64,000 nt of DNA from Bacillota bacterium (GCA_023441625.1 JAEZOA010000060.1:1-64000); one strand, 5' to 3'; positions 17,806 to 26,004 are shown, numbered from the stretch's first letter. Numbers and translations are program-made. Notes: generated by a model not told the origin, from the sequence alone.

Positions 17806-17857
17806 AAATAAAAGCCGCTAAAAAATCAATAATGATTTCTAAGCAGCTTCTTTGCTG
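17806..17857 (-). promoter_or_regulatory. Distal amt attenuator (ANTAR-type candidate)
   Basis: On the minus strand CAGC-AAAGAA-GCTG (six-base loop, A1 and G4) shares its 3' arm with a terminator formed by AAGCTGCT..AGAAATCA and TGATTT..AGCGGCTT, followed by TTTTATTT. The two folds exclude each other, as in antitermination control. It starts about 25 bases after the predicted transcription start. Confidence 0.65.
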
Positions 17858-17888
17858 AATGTATTTAATTGATATTTAATATGCAATA

Positions 17889-17917
17889 ATTGTACCATAA
17901 GTTATCTATTATTTCAA
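17889..17917 (-). promoter_or_regulatory. Promoter for amt-glnK
   Basis: TTGAAA and TACAAT are 17 bases apart on the minus strand, immediately after the stop of the ANTAR regulator gene. It would start a leader of about 280 bases ahead of amt. Confidence 0.65.
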
Positions 17918-17925
17918 GCATTTTT

Positions 17926-18501
17926 TCAAAAATTAAGAATTATTTCCTCAGCAACCCTTATTTGGGATGTTCTTGAATCCATTGCTCTCTTTTGAATATA
18001 TCTATGAGCCTGAGGCTCAGTCATATTCATCTTTTCAACAAGAATCCACTTCGCTTTTTCAATGACTTTTCTATCTTGCATTCTTTTTTCCAAATCAACA
18101 TTTTGAAGCTTCAATCCTTTAATGGATTTACGGGATTGAACAGCAAATCTGGCTGTTTGCAAAAGTGTCGTTCTGTTAATAGGTTTAGGAAGAACTAATG
18201 CTCCTACCTTTTCTAGCTTATATTGCATTTCTTCTAAATGCTCATGTTTAGCAAGAATTATAATACCCGCATCAGTAATCTCAGAGATATCTAAAACAAA
18301 TTCTATACCCAGTTCATCCTGCAATGGTGCATTTATAAGTATAAGCTCAGGTTCAAAAATATCTAGTTTACGCCTGGCTTCATTTGCAGAAAGCGAGTAC
18401 TCTGCTGACGAATACCCTTGTTGTAACATGAGGGTTCGTAGTTCTTTGATTAACTCAGGTCTACTGCATACTATAAGAATCCCTCCTGCACCCACTGGCA
18501 T
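17926..18501 (-). CDS. ANTAR-domain antiterminator with degenerate receiver
   Basis: The 191-aa protein has a receiver-like N-terminal domain, a coiled-coil linker (about 112-130) and a C-terminal ANTAR RNA-binding domain (about 130-190; 'EKRMQDRKVIEKAKWILVE', 'RYIQKRAMDSRTSQIRVAEEII' in outline). ANTAR proteins such as NasR, AmiR and EutV prevent termination by binding hexaloop hairpins. The phospho-acceptor aspartate is replaced by Asn57 (LILINAPL) and the acidic pocket by VCSRPE, while Lys106 is kept, so phosphorylation is unlikely. It lies between glnA and amt and probably controls the attenuators listed here. The start could instead be a GTG two codons later. Confidence 0.88.
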   Translation of the reverse strand: MPVGAGGILIVCSRPELIKELRTLMLQQGYSSAEYSLSANEARRKLDIFEPELILINAPLQDELGIEFVLDISEITDAGIIILAKHEHLEEMQYKLEKVGALVLPKPINRTTLLQTARFAVQSRKSIKGLKLQNVDLEKRMQDRKVIEKAKWILVEKMNMTEPQAHRYIQKRAMDSRTSQIRVAEEIILNF

Positions 18502-18586
18502 TCACCTCCATTTGAGTGTGAAATAGTTATAGTAACACTCCATCAAAAACTTAATACATTTTGTGATTATAATGTAATCATGTATT

Positions 18587-19912
18587 TTAATATGCAGTAA
18601 GATAATTTTCTATCTCCCATTGATGAACTATATGGCTATAGTTATCCCACTCAGTTTCTTTTGCAGATATATATTTATTAAAAATATGCCCTCCCAGTAC
18701 CTCTTTAATATAAGCATCCTTTTTCATTTCTTGTATAGCTAAAGATAGGTTGGAAGGTAATCTCTCTATACCTAGGCTTTTCTCCTGTTCACGTGTAAGG
18801 TTATAAGTATTTATATCAATAGGTGCTGGTATTGCCAACTTCTTTTCTAAGCCTTCTAGCCCAGCCTCTAAGATTAAAGCTAATGTAAGATAAGGATTGC
18901 AGGAAGGATCAGGGCTCCTAAGTTCAAGTCTGGTTGCTTCCCCTCTTGTTGCAGGTACTCTTAGTAATGGGCTTCTATTCATATGCGACCATGCAATATG
19001 AACAGGTGCCTCAAAACCCGGAACAAATCTCTTATAAGAATTTACAAGAGGATTTGCAACTGCTGTAATACCTTTTGCATGCTGTAAAATACCTGCTCCA
19101 AACATTTTTGCCGTGCTAGATATATCCATACTATTATCATTGTCACAAAATAGATTCTTTCCATTTTGAGAAAGTGACATATTAATATGCATTCCTGAAC
19201 CAAAAGTATTATATATTGGTTTGGGCATAAATGTTGCATATAGTCCATTTCGTTGAGCTACTGTTTTTACTACCATTTTGAAAGTCATTATTCTATCTGC
19301 AGCAGTTATAACATCACTGTATTTAAAATCCACCTCATGCTGACCAGCGGCATTTTCATGATGAGATGCCTCAATCTCAAAACCCATATCCTCTAACACC
19401 ATGCAAATCTCTCGTCTGCAATTTTCGCCCAAATCCATTGGAGCAATATCACAATAACCCGCAGCATCATGAGTTTTTGTTGTTGGTCTGCCATCACTGT
19501 CAGTGTGAAATAAAAAAAACTCACATTCAGGCCCTACGTTAAAGGTATATCCCAGCTTCTTAGCCTTTGCTTCTGATTTTTTCAAAATATATCTTGGGTC
19601 TCCTAAGAACTGTGAACCATCATAGTTTTTAATATCACAAATAAATCTTGCCACCTTACCATGTTGTGGCCTCCAAGGAATAATAGAAAATGTGTCTAAA
19701 TCCGGAAACAAGAGCATATCTGATGCTTCCACTTCGGAAAATCCTGCTATTGCAGATGCGTCAAAAATAACTCCTTCTTCAAGGGCTTTCTCAACTTGTT
19801 GCTCAGTAATTGCAATATTTTTCAATCTGCCCAAAATATCTATGAATTGTAGTCTAATAAACTTTACATCATTTTGTTCAATAAACTTCAGAATATCATT
19901 TTTTGAAGCCAT
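18587..19912 (-). CDS. glnA: Glutamine synthetase type I
   Basis: It makes glutamine from glutamate, ammonia and ATP. The 441-aa length, the N-terminal beta-grasp segment, 'FFLFHTDSDGRPT' (metal site), 'HHENAAGQHEVDFKY', the ATP-binding 'NPLVNSYKRFVPGFEAPVHIAWS' region (in part) and the final 'SPDPSCNPYLTLALIL' fit the short GSI-alpha group of Firmicutes. The adenylylation-loop tyrosine motif NLYDLPP of GSI-beta is not present. It is in the glutamate synthase operon, 66 bases after the GXGXG subunit. Confidence 0.95.
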   Translation of the reverse strand: MASKNDILKFIEQNDVKFIRLQFIDILGRLKNIAITEQQVEKALEEGVIFDASAIAGFSEVEASDMLLFPDLDTFSIIPWRPQHGKVARFICDIKNYDGSQFLGDPRYILKKSEAKAKKLGYTFNVGPECEFFLFHTDSDGRPTTKTHDAAGYCDIAPMDLGENCRREICMVLEDMGFEIEASHHENAAGQHEVDFKYSDVITAADRIMTFKMVVKTVAQRNGLYATFMPKPIYNTFGSGMHINMSLSQNGKNLFCDNDNSMDISSTAKMFGAGILQHAKGITAVANPLVNSYKRFVPGFEAPVHIAWSHMNRSPLLRVPATRGEATRLELRSPDPSCNPYLTLALILEAGLEGLEKKLAIPAPIDINTYNLTREQEKSLGIERLPSNLSLAIQEMKKDAYIKEVLGGHIFNKYISAKETEWDNYSHIVHQWEIENYLTAY

Positions 19913-19978
19913 TTTCACTTCTCCCCTCCAAATTGAATTACAATCTACTACTTCATTACCTACAATATTATACCAATT

Positions 19979-20698
19979 TTAATTATGTGTATATAACTGC
20001 TTATAAGGATTTTTTGTATTTGCAGTGAGTTTTACATAATCTGATTTCAAAAGTTCATCCTTATCATAGCCGAAGTTATCACAGAATTCTGTAATATAAC
20101 TTTCAATTTTCTTTTTTTCAGCCTCATTTGCAAATTCAGTAGAAACCTGCGGTGGTAAACCCTCTGGAATCTCATTACATCTCAGATATATTACTCCGCC
20201 ATGCATCCCTGTTCCACAGAAATTCCCAACCGGAACTCCGTCTACACCAATACCTAGTACAATTACTACTCCTCCTGCAAGATATTCTCCTAAAAAATCA
20301 CCTGTTTTTCCACCAACCACTATTAGTGGTTTTTGTTCTTTATACTCCTTCACATGTATTCCTACACGGTAGCCTGCATTACCTTTAACTAGAATCTTCC
20401 CCCCACGCATACCGTAACCAGTAGTATCACCACAGTTGCCATGAATTATTATAGATCCATCATTCATAGTATCCCCGGTTGCATCTTGCGCATTACCATT
20501 GACTATAATATCCGCTCCATCCATATATGCACCTAAAGCATTACCAGGAGTTCCGTTAATTGTAATTAACTTACCTTTAATGCCACATCCGATATAACGT
20601 TGACCATAAACTTCATCTAAAACTATATCTGTATCAGAAGTAGTTCTAATTTGCTCATTTATATCAGTATAGTAAGTGTTACCTACTGTTATTTTCAT
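19979..20698 (-). CDS. Glutamate synthase, GXGXG (alpha C-terminal) domain subunit
   Basis: This 239-aa protein is the stand-alone beta-helix domain that forms the C-terminus of large bacterial glutamate synthase. Repeated GxxxGxxxxG turns are seen ('GNALGAYMDGADIIVNGNAQD' in outline, 'GYGMRGGKILVKGNAGYRVG', 'GTGMHGGVIYLR'). It overlaps the FAD-oxidoreductase stop by 4 bases (ATGA). It is part of an archaeal-style split enzyme. Confidence 0.9.
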   Translation of the reverse strand: MKITVGNTYYTDINEQIRTTSDTDIVLDEVYGQRYIGCGIKGKLITINGTPGNALGAYMDGADIIVNGNAQDATGDTMNDGSIIIHGNCGDTTGYGMRGGKILVKGNAGYRVGIHVKEYKEQKPLIVVGGKTGDFLGEYLAGGVVIVLGIGVDGVPVGNFCGTGMHGGVIYLRCNEIPEGLPPQVSTEFANEAEKKKIESYITEFCDNFGYDKDELLKSDYVKLTANTKNPYKQLYTHN

Positions 20699-21927
20699 AT
20701 TATCCCTCCTGCCAATTTAGCTTTTCTCGCTTTTTTGTCAAATACTAAAAGCTGCGGACTAACTGTTAATAAAGCACTGTCAATTTCAGCTAGAGGAGTT
20801 TTTTCTCTAATAATTGAAGTATATATACCTGCTCTGCTTATTTCTCCAATTAGAATATACCCTTTTAGCAAACCGTCTACGAAAAACATTTTCTTGTAAT
20901 TATTTTCATCTGAAAGCTCAACACATTCGCCTTCCATGCTGCCTGCAGTTATCATATGCAGTCCAAAGAACCCAATAGCATTCATTGGCATTGCTGAATC
21001 AAAAATTTTATCTCCACCAGCCATATTTATTCCTGCTATTTCACCCTGCATATATGCATTTGGCAAAAGTGCGAGTATTTTATTTTGCTGTGTACATATG
21101 TCAAAACTTTCGGTACAATCACCTGCTGCATATACACCCTCTATTGAAGTTTCCTGTCTATTGTCAGTAACTATACCTCTATTTACATTTCCCCCTGCAT
21201 CTTTTAAAAGCTCTGTATTTGGTCTGACGCCAACTGCTACAATTAATACATCATAAGTTAATTTCTGACCTGATTTTAATGTAATAGTATTATCCTTAAC
21301 TGACGAAGCGGCATCATTCAATATAAACTGAATATCTTCCTTTTCAATGTGCTTCTGAACAAAGTCTGCACCCTTTTTATCAAGTATACTCGGAAGTATT
21401 CTATCTGCCATATCAACAACAGTAATGTCTTTACATATCTCATGTAATCCTTCTGCAGCTTTTAAGCCAATAAGTCCAGCCCCCATTATGACTACCTTTG
21501 AGTACCTGTTTATTGCTGCTTTTACCTCTTTTGCACTATCCCATGTCATGAAGGTAAATGAATTCCGAGCCTCACTCAAGCCTTCAATAGGCGGAACAAA
21601 GGGTGCGCTGCCCGTTGCAACCATAAGCTTGTCGAATTCAACTGAACTACCGTCATCAATAATAACCTTCTTTGCACTTGTATCTATTTTTATCACCTTT
21701 TTTCCGAGAAGCGCTGTGCAGTTATTTTTTTCGTAAAAATCGCTGTTTCTGTAATACATTTTATCATCAATTACACTGCCTTTAAGCCAATATGATATAA
21801 GAGGACGAGAATAAGTAAAATGGGTCTCATCCGATATAATTGTAATTGAAGAATTCTTATCAATGGTACGAATACCATTGACACAGCCAATTGCTCCAGC
21901 AGAATTGCCTATAATAACATACTTCAT
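20695..21927 (-). CDS. FAD-dependent NAD(P)H oxidoreductase of the glutamate synthase operon
   Basis: The 410-aa protein is of the NirB/NADH-oxidase/rubredoxin-reductase-like pyridine nucleotide-disulfide oxidoreductase family. It has an N-terminal FAD site (VIIGNSAGAIG), a central NAD(P)H Rossmann motif (VVIMGAGLIGLKAAEGL) and the FAD motif GVYAAGDCTE. It presumably feeds electrons from NAD(P)H through the neighbouring ferredoxin to the synthase. The ATG at 21927 follows GGGAGG; the longer reading frame crosses intergenic hairpins. Confidence 0.88.
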   Translation of the reverse strand: MKYVIIGNSAGAIGCVNGIRTIDKNSSITIISDETHFTYSRPLISYWLKGSVIDDKMYYRNSDFYEKNNCTALLGKKVIKIDTSAKKVIIDDGSSVEFDKLMVATGSAPFVPPIEGLSEARNSFTFMTWDSAKEVKAAINRYSKVVIMGAGLIGLKAAEGLHEICKDITVVDMADRILPSILDKKGADFVQKHIEKEDIQFILNDAASSVKDNTITLKSGQKLTYDVLIVAVGVRPNTELLKDAGGNVNRGIVTDNRQETSIEGVYAAGDCTESFDICTQQNKILALLPNAYMQGEIAGINMAGGDKIFDSAMPMNAIGFFGLHMITAGSMEGECVELSDENNYKKMFFVDGLLKGYILIGEISRAGIYTSIIREKTPLAEIDSALLTVSPQLLVFDKKARKAKLAGGII

Positions 21928-21940
21928 CTTAACCTCCCAT

Positions 21941-21959
21941 GTACGCGTGAAGTGCGTAC
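21941..21959 (-). repeat. GTACGC hairpin before a ribosome site
   Basis: GTACGC pairs with GCGTAC around a 7-base loop, a few bases ahead of the ribosome site of the FAD-oxidoreductase gene. Similar short ACGTGC-type hairpins precede gatA and gatB. Confidence 0.55.
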
Positions 21960-21971
21960 GCATATAGTATT

Positions 21972-21994
21972 GAAAAGCCGCTTGCGGGTTTTTC
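21972..21994 (-). repeat. Hairpin of the CACAAGTG family
   Basis: GAAAA..CCGC-AA-GCGG..TTTTC (read on the minus strand) resembles the hairpins at 22540-22705 in size, flanking A/T arms and central AA. It lies between ferredoxin and oxidoreductase genes. Confidence 0.5.
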
Positions 21995-22042
21995 CAAGCA
22001 TGAAATTTGAGTATGATGCACATAAACAATTTTTCACACTAT

Positions 22043-22474
22043 TCACTCCCTTTCCTCATATACAATAGCTAAATTTGGACAATTGTCTGCACACGCAGGT
22101 TTGCCATTCTCAATGCAAAGATCACATTTTTTAATGGCTTTTTCTTTTCCTGGAAGTACAGAGCCAAAAGGACACACAAGAATACAGGTATAACAGCCAA
22201 CGCATCTGGACTCATCAACAAAAACCCTACCTTCCTCATCCTTTTGCATTGCCCCTGTTATACAGGATTTCACACATAGGGGCACTTCACAATGTCTGCA
22301 GGAAACTGCAAAAATAATGCTATCTCCCTCTTCTATTGTCAATCTTGGCTGAGGTTTCATTTCTCCAGAGAATGCCTTTACCATATCCTTTTGGCCGCTG
22401 TGTGCAAATGCACAATAATACTCACAAAGATGGCAGCCTAAACATCTATCCTCATTTACATATATTTTTTTCAT
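22043..22474 (-). CDS. Four-cluster [4Fe-4S] ferredoxin subunit
   Basis: The 143-aa protein contains four cysteine groups: CLGCHLCEYYC, CRHCEVPLCVKSC, CVGCYTCILVC and CDLCIENGKPACADNC, as in HycB/CooF-type electron-transfer subunits. In this setting it most likely links the FAD oxidoreductase with the ferredoxin domain of the glutamate synthase. The start at 22474 follows GGGAGG; upstream in-frame codons run into the repeat region. Confidence 0.88.
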   Translation of the reverse strand: MKKIYVNEDRCLGCHLCEYYCAFAHSGQKDMVKAFSGEMKPQPRLTIEEGDSIIFAVSCRHCEVPLCVKSCITGAMQKDEEGRVFVDESRCVGCYTCILVCPFGSVLPGKEKAIKKCDLCIENGKPACADNCPNLAIVYEERE

Positions 22475-22539
22475 TCTAACCTCCCATGCCCATTTCTGGC
22501 ACAAAAAATAATTAAAGTTTCGTGGAGACCCTACTGACA

Positions 22540-22557
22540 AAAACCACTTGTGGTTTT
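22540..22557 (-). repeat. Perfect AAAACCAC-AA-GTGGTTTT hairpin
   Basis: It is a perfect 8-bp stem with a two-base turn, related to the hairpins inside the two adjacent tandem repeats. Confidence 0.6.
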
Positions 22558-22571
22558 ATATGACACACAAT

Positions 22572-22705
22572 TAAGCTATTCCTTTGGAAAAGGCACTTGT
22601 GACTTTTCCAGAGTGACAATGCACCATGTTTGCACAAATAAGCTATTCTTTTGGAAAAGGCACTTGTGACTTTTCCCGAAGTGACAATGCACCATGCTTG
22701 CACGA
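22572..22705 (-). repeat. Tandem 67-bp repeats, each with a hairpin
   Basis: Units 22572-22638 and 22639-22705 are near-identical (about 60 of 67 bases by eye). Each carries GGAAAAG..CAC-AA-GTG..CTTTTCC, a stem with one mismatch and a two-base turn. They fill the 245-base gap between the synthase and ferredoxin genes in the middle of an operon. No open frame or terminator T run is present. Confidence 0.85.
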
Positions 22706-22719
22706 ACTTAATTGTCACT

Positions 22720-24225
22720 TTATTCGCCAGCGTGCATAATGCCTAGTATATCAAGCTCTTTTTGATTTAATCCAATTCCCCTTAGCATCAGACGGTTACC
22801 CTTCAAGCTCTCAATTGCGTTAATTCCCATACCACCGAGCATTTCTTTTATCTCATGATCCCAAGCATGAATTAGATTTACCAAACGCTTGTATCCAATA
22901 TCAGGGTTTAATCTCTTAACCAAGTCAGGTCTCTGAGTTGCTATTCCCCAGTTGCATTTGCCGCTATGACAAGACCTGCATACATGACAGCCTAATGCTA
23001 TTAATGCTGAGGTTCCTATATAAACAGCATCCGCACCAAGTGCAATTGCTTTTACAATATCTCCGCTATTTCTAATGCTACCAGCTACTACCAAGGAAAC
23101 ATTGTTTCTTATTCCTTCATCCCTAAGCCTCTGGTCAACAGATGCAAGTGCTAGCTCAATTGGAATGCCAACACTATCTCTAATTCTTGTTGGAGCTGCT
23201 CCTGTACCACCTCTATAACCATCTATTGCAATAATATCAGCTCCTGAACGTGCTATACCAGAAGCTATAGCAGCAACATTATGAACAGCTGCTATTTTTA
23301 CGATAACAGGCTTTGTGTATGCTGTAGCCTCTTTTAAGGAATAAACCAGTTGCCTTAAATCTTCAATTGAATAAATATCGTGATGTGGCGCTGGCGAAAT
23401 AGCATCACTGCCAATAGGAATCATTCTAGTTTTTGAAACATCCTCTCCAACTTTTGCACCTGGTAAGTGCCCTCCAATACCTGGTTTTGCGCCCTGTCCC
23501 ATCTTTATCTCAATAGCAGCTCCAGCACTTAGATACCCTACATGCACTCCAAATCTACCTGACGCAACCTGAACAATTGTGTTTTTTCCATATTTATAGA
23601 AGTCCTGATTCAAACCACCTTCACCAGTGTTGTAACAGGTTCCTAGTTCTTCAGCAGCTCTAGCCAAACTCTCATGTGCATTTCTGCTAATAGAACCATA
23701 GGACATAGCTGAAAACATTATAGGTACATTGAGCTTCAGTTGAGGAGATAATTTTGTCTTTAGTTTACCATCCTCATCAAATTCAAGTTTTTCTGGCTTT
23801 GCTCCCAATTGTACTCTTGTTTCCATTGGTTCTCTTAATGGATCTATAGATGGGTTTGTAACCTGACTGGCATTTATAAGCAGCTTATCCCAATAAATTG
23901 GGTACGGTACAGGATTACCCATTGAAGATAAAAGCACTCCCCCTGTATCTGCTTGCTTGTATATTTCTGTAATTGTACGATTATTCCAGTTTGCATTTTC
24001 TTTGAATTCATTCTTGTACTTTGTGATGCGAAGCGCCCGAGTGGGACATAGCGAAACACATCGTTGACAATCCACACATTTGACCTCATCAGCTATCATC
24101 ACATCTAATTCCTCATCATAGCTGTGCACCTCATTTGCACACTGACGTATACAGACCTTACATTTAATACATTTTTGTTGATCTCTATTTACCTCATACT
24201 GAGGTGCATATAAGTTTATACCCAT
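22720..24225 (-). CDS. gltB: Glutamate synthase, FMN/synthase-domain subunit with N-terminal ferredoxin domain
   Basis: The 501-aa protein starts with a two-cluster ferredoxin domain (CIKCKVCIRQC at about 19-29 and CVDCQRCVSLC at about 50-60) and continues as the glutamate synthase central domain, with 'GEGGLNQDFYKYG', 'GQGAKPGIGGHLPGAKV', the FMN-binding TIM barrel 'IDGYRGGTGAAP' and the 3Fe-4S ligands CHVCRSCHSGKCNWG. It combines 2-oxoglutarate and ammonia from the amidotransferase subunit. It starts TAATG on the stop of that gene. Confidence 0.94.
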   Translation of the reverse strand: MGINLYAPQYEVNRDQQKCIKCKVCIRQCANEVHSYDEELDVMIADEVKCVDCQRCVSLCPTRALRITKYKNEFKENANWNNRTITEIYKQADTGGVLLSSMGNPVPYPIYWDKLLINASQVTNPSIDPLREPMETRVQLGAKPEKLEFDEDGKLKTKLSPQLKLNVPIMFSAMSYGSISRNAHESLARAAEELGTCYNTGEGGLNQDFYKYGKNTIVQVASGRFGVHVGYLSAGAAIEIKMGQGAKPGIGGHLPGAKVGEDVSKTRMIPIGSDAISPAPHHDIYSIEDLRQLVYSLKEATAYTKPVIVKIAAVHNVAAIASGIARSGADIIAIDGYRGGTGAAPTRIRDSVGIPIELALASVDQRLRDEGIRNNVSLVVAGSIRNSGDIVKAIALGADAVYIGTSALIALGCHVCRSCHSGKCNWGIATQRPDLVKRLNPDIGYKRLVNLIHAWDHEIKEMLGGMGINAIESLKGNRLMLRGIGLNQKELDILGIMHAGE

Positions 24226-25328
24226 TAGACCTCACCCCCTGTTAACGTTGCAATTACAGGTTCTCCGCCTTTTGGACTCCATATTCTGTCCACCTGCGGA
24301 TATATAACCCTAATTGCACTTTCCTCACTTGCTACCACCACTAAATCGTCTTTTTCTGCTGCAACCATTGAGCGGAGCTTTAGTCTATCATTTAGTGCCA
24401 TCATTCCGCCCTCATATCCCAAAATAATTGAGAAAGGTCCAGTTATAAGTAAGCTAGCGTATACATTTCTAATAGCAGTAAATTTTTCTTTCATATCCTC
24501 TGGCATTTTATCTATCTCACTCCAGAAGGGTGCTGCAATTATAGCCGCACAATCTTTTAGTGAAATACCTTGTCTTCGGTTAAGATAATCAAATATATAA
24601 GTAATTACCTCAGTATCAGTAAGAAGTGAACACTTGTAACCAAACATCTCCATAAAGCGTCTATTTGCATCATATGAAGAAATCTCACCATTGTGCACTA
24701 TAGTATAATCTAGTAACGAGAAGGGATGTGCTCCTCCCCACCAACCTGGTGTATTGGTTGGATATCTTCCATGAGCTGTCCAACAATATCCGGCATAATC
24801 CTCCAGCTTGTAAAACTCCCCAACATCTTCAGGAAATCCTACAGCCTTAAATACTCCCATGTTTTTTCCACTTGAGAATACATATGCTCCCTTGATTTTT
24901 GTATTAATCTTTAATACACTTCTTGCAACATATTCTTTTTCATCAAGCTGACTTACCTCAAGCTTTCCATGCAACGGTGATACAAAATATCTCCATATAA
25001 GAGGAGCATCTGTAATTCTAGGATGCTTTCTAGTAGGAATCCTACTTAAATTAATGACATCAAAGTGCCTATTTATAAATTTCTCAGCATCTTCTCTCGC
25101 ATCATTACTATCATAGAAAATATGAAATGCATAAAAATCTTTATAGTCTGGATAAATACCATATCCTGCAAAACCTCCGCCCAAACCATTTGAGCGATCA
25201 TGCATAACTGATATTGATTTAACTATGTTTTCCCCATTAATGCGTCTGCCAGCCTTACTAAATATTCCTGAAATTGCACATCCCGATGGAATTCTTACTT
25301 GACCTTCCTTCATCAACAATTCGACCAC
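24225..25328 (-). CDS. Glutamate synthase, class II glutamine amidotransferase subunit
   Basis: This 367-aa protein is the glutaminase domain of glutamate synthase as a separate chain. The catalytic N-terminal cysteine is in 'PSGCAISGIF' (about residue 17), so processing or a start close to it is expected; 'GRYPTNTPGWWGGAHPF' and 'VHNGEISS' are the conserved glutamine-binding segments. Possible starts are GTG at 25328 or TTG/ATG up to five codons later. It heads the minus-strand operon. Confidence 0.9.
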   Translation of the reverse strand: MVELLMKEGQVRIPSGCAISGIFSKAGRRINGENIVKSISVMHDRSNGLGGGFAGYGIYPDYKDFYAFHIFYDSNDAREDAEKFINRHFDVINLSRIPTRKHPRITDAPLIWRYFVSPLHGKLEVSQLDEKEYVARSVLKINTKIKGAYVFSSGKNMGVFKAVGFPEDVGEFYKLEDYAGYCWTAHGRYPTNTPGWWGGAHPFSLLDYTIVHNGEISSYDANRRFMEMFGYKCSLLTDTEVITYIFDYLNRRQGISLKDCAAIIAAPFWSEIDKMPEDMKEKFTAIRNVYASLLITGPFSIILGYEGGMMALNDRLKLRSMVAAEKDDLVVVASEESAIRVIYPQVDRIWSPKGGEPVIATLTGGEV

Positions 25329-25381
25329 TTCCTTTACTAGAAAAAATTAAATAAATAATCAACAACAGAAAAAATAGTAAC

Positions 25382-25440
25382 AAAAAAGCGCACTCAGAAA
25401 TCATTTTTTAATGTAATGATCTTGAGAACGCCATTGTTCT
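25382..25440 (-). promoter_or_regulatory. Attenuator in the glutamate synthase leader (ANTAR-type candidate)
   Basis: On the minus strand AGAAC-AATGGC-GTTCT (5-bp stem, six-base loop, A1 and G4) overlaps the terminator 5' arm GCG..CTCA..ATCATT; the 3' arm AATGAT..TGAG.GCGC is followed by TTTTTT. The small hairpin and the terminator cannot form together. Confidence 0.7.
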
Positions 25441-25480
25441 GTAACTATTAATTTATCTCTACAACTCACTTAACCTACAA

Positions 25481-25509
25481 ATTTTAATACAAAATTTATA
25501 AAATATCAA
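25481..25509 (-). promoter_or_regulatory. Promoter of the glutamate synthase-glnA operon
   Basis: TTGATA and TAAAAT are 17 bases apart on the minus strand, placing transcription start near 25474 and a leader of about 145 bases that contains the attenuator. Confidence 0.65.
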
Positions 25510-25747
25510 TATGTTTGTACCTAAAGTCAAAGGTTTTAGACCGAGATTGACTTAAATAATAAAGCTTTCCTCAATTCATATTCTACTAAGAAATTAAACA
25601 TCCGTCAATAGTTTTTGCAATTTTAATTTTCAAAACTTGCAAAAATATAAAATAATTTATTTATTGGTTTTTAAATTTTATTCTTGTATCCACATCTCTG
25701 CCTGTTAAAAGAGAGACTGTTGTCTAAAAAAACTTTTATAAAAAGTA

Positions 25748-25776
25748 TTGCTATTTTGCAAGCTGTGTATTATAAT
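25748..25776 (+). promoter_or_regulatory. Promoter of gatCAB
   Basis: TTGCTA and a perfect TATAAT are 17 bases apart. The transcript would begin near 25783, only about 13 bases before the attenuator hairpin. Between 25510 and 25747 I see only AT-rich DNA. Confidence 0.72.
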
Positions 25777-25795
25777 GAATTTAAATTATAGATGT

Positions 25796-25852
25796 ACAGC
25801 AAAGGCGCTGTGTCAACAAACATTACATATGTTTGCTTGGTACAGCTTTTTT
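25796..25852 (+). promoter_or_regulatory. Attenuator in the gatCAB leader (ANTAR-type candidate)
   Basis: ACAGC-AAAGGC-GCTGT (5-bp stem, six-base loop, A1 and G4) shares its 3' arm with a terminator, GCTGT..CAA.CAAACAT with ATGTTTG..TTG..ACAGC, followed by TTTTTT. There is no room for a T-box upstream. Confidence 0.7.
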
Positions 25853-25863
25853 ATTTACCATAA

Positions 25864-25889
25864 GCAATGCTGGCTTGCCAACTTGCGTT
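25864..25889. repeat. Palindromic intergenic element, copy 3
   Basis: This is the same element in the opposite orientation to copies 1 and 2, just after the gatCAB attenuator and 115 bases before gatC. Confidence 0.8.
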
Positions 25890-26004
25890 GATTTAGCAAC
25901 CTGATATTATGAGTATAAAATTTACGTTTTGCTAATTATTTTGCAAGTTGAAGAACAAAATAAATTAATATTTGATATTGAAAATTAAATTATGGAGGCG
26001 TAAC

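Noticed and set aside
22512..22718. A minus-strand frame spanning the tandem hairpin repeats
   Set aside because: Its apparent internal repetition comes only from the DNA repeats; there is no ribosome site and no conserved protein pattern.
25510..25800. A T-box riboswitch in front of gatCAB
   Set aside because: The near-consensus promoter leaves only about 20 bases before the attenuator hairpin and I see no T-box sequence in the upstream DNA.
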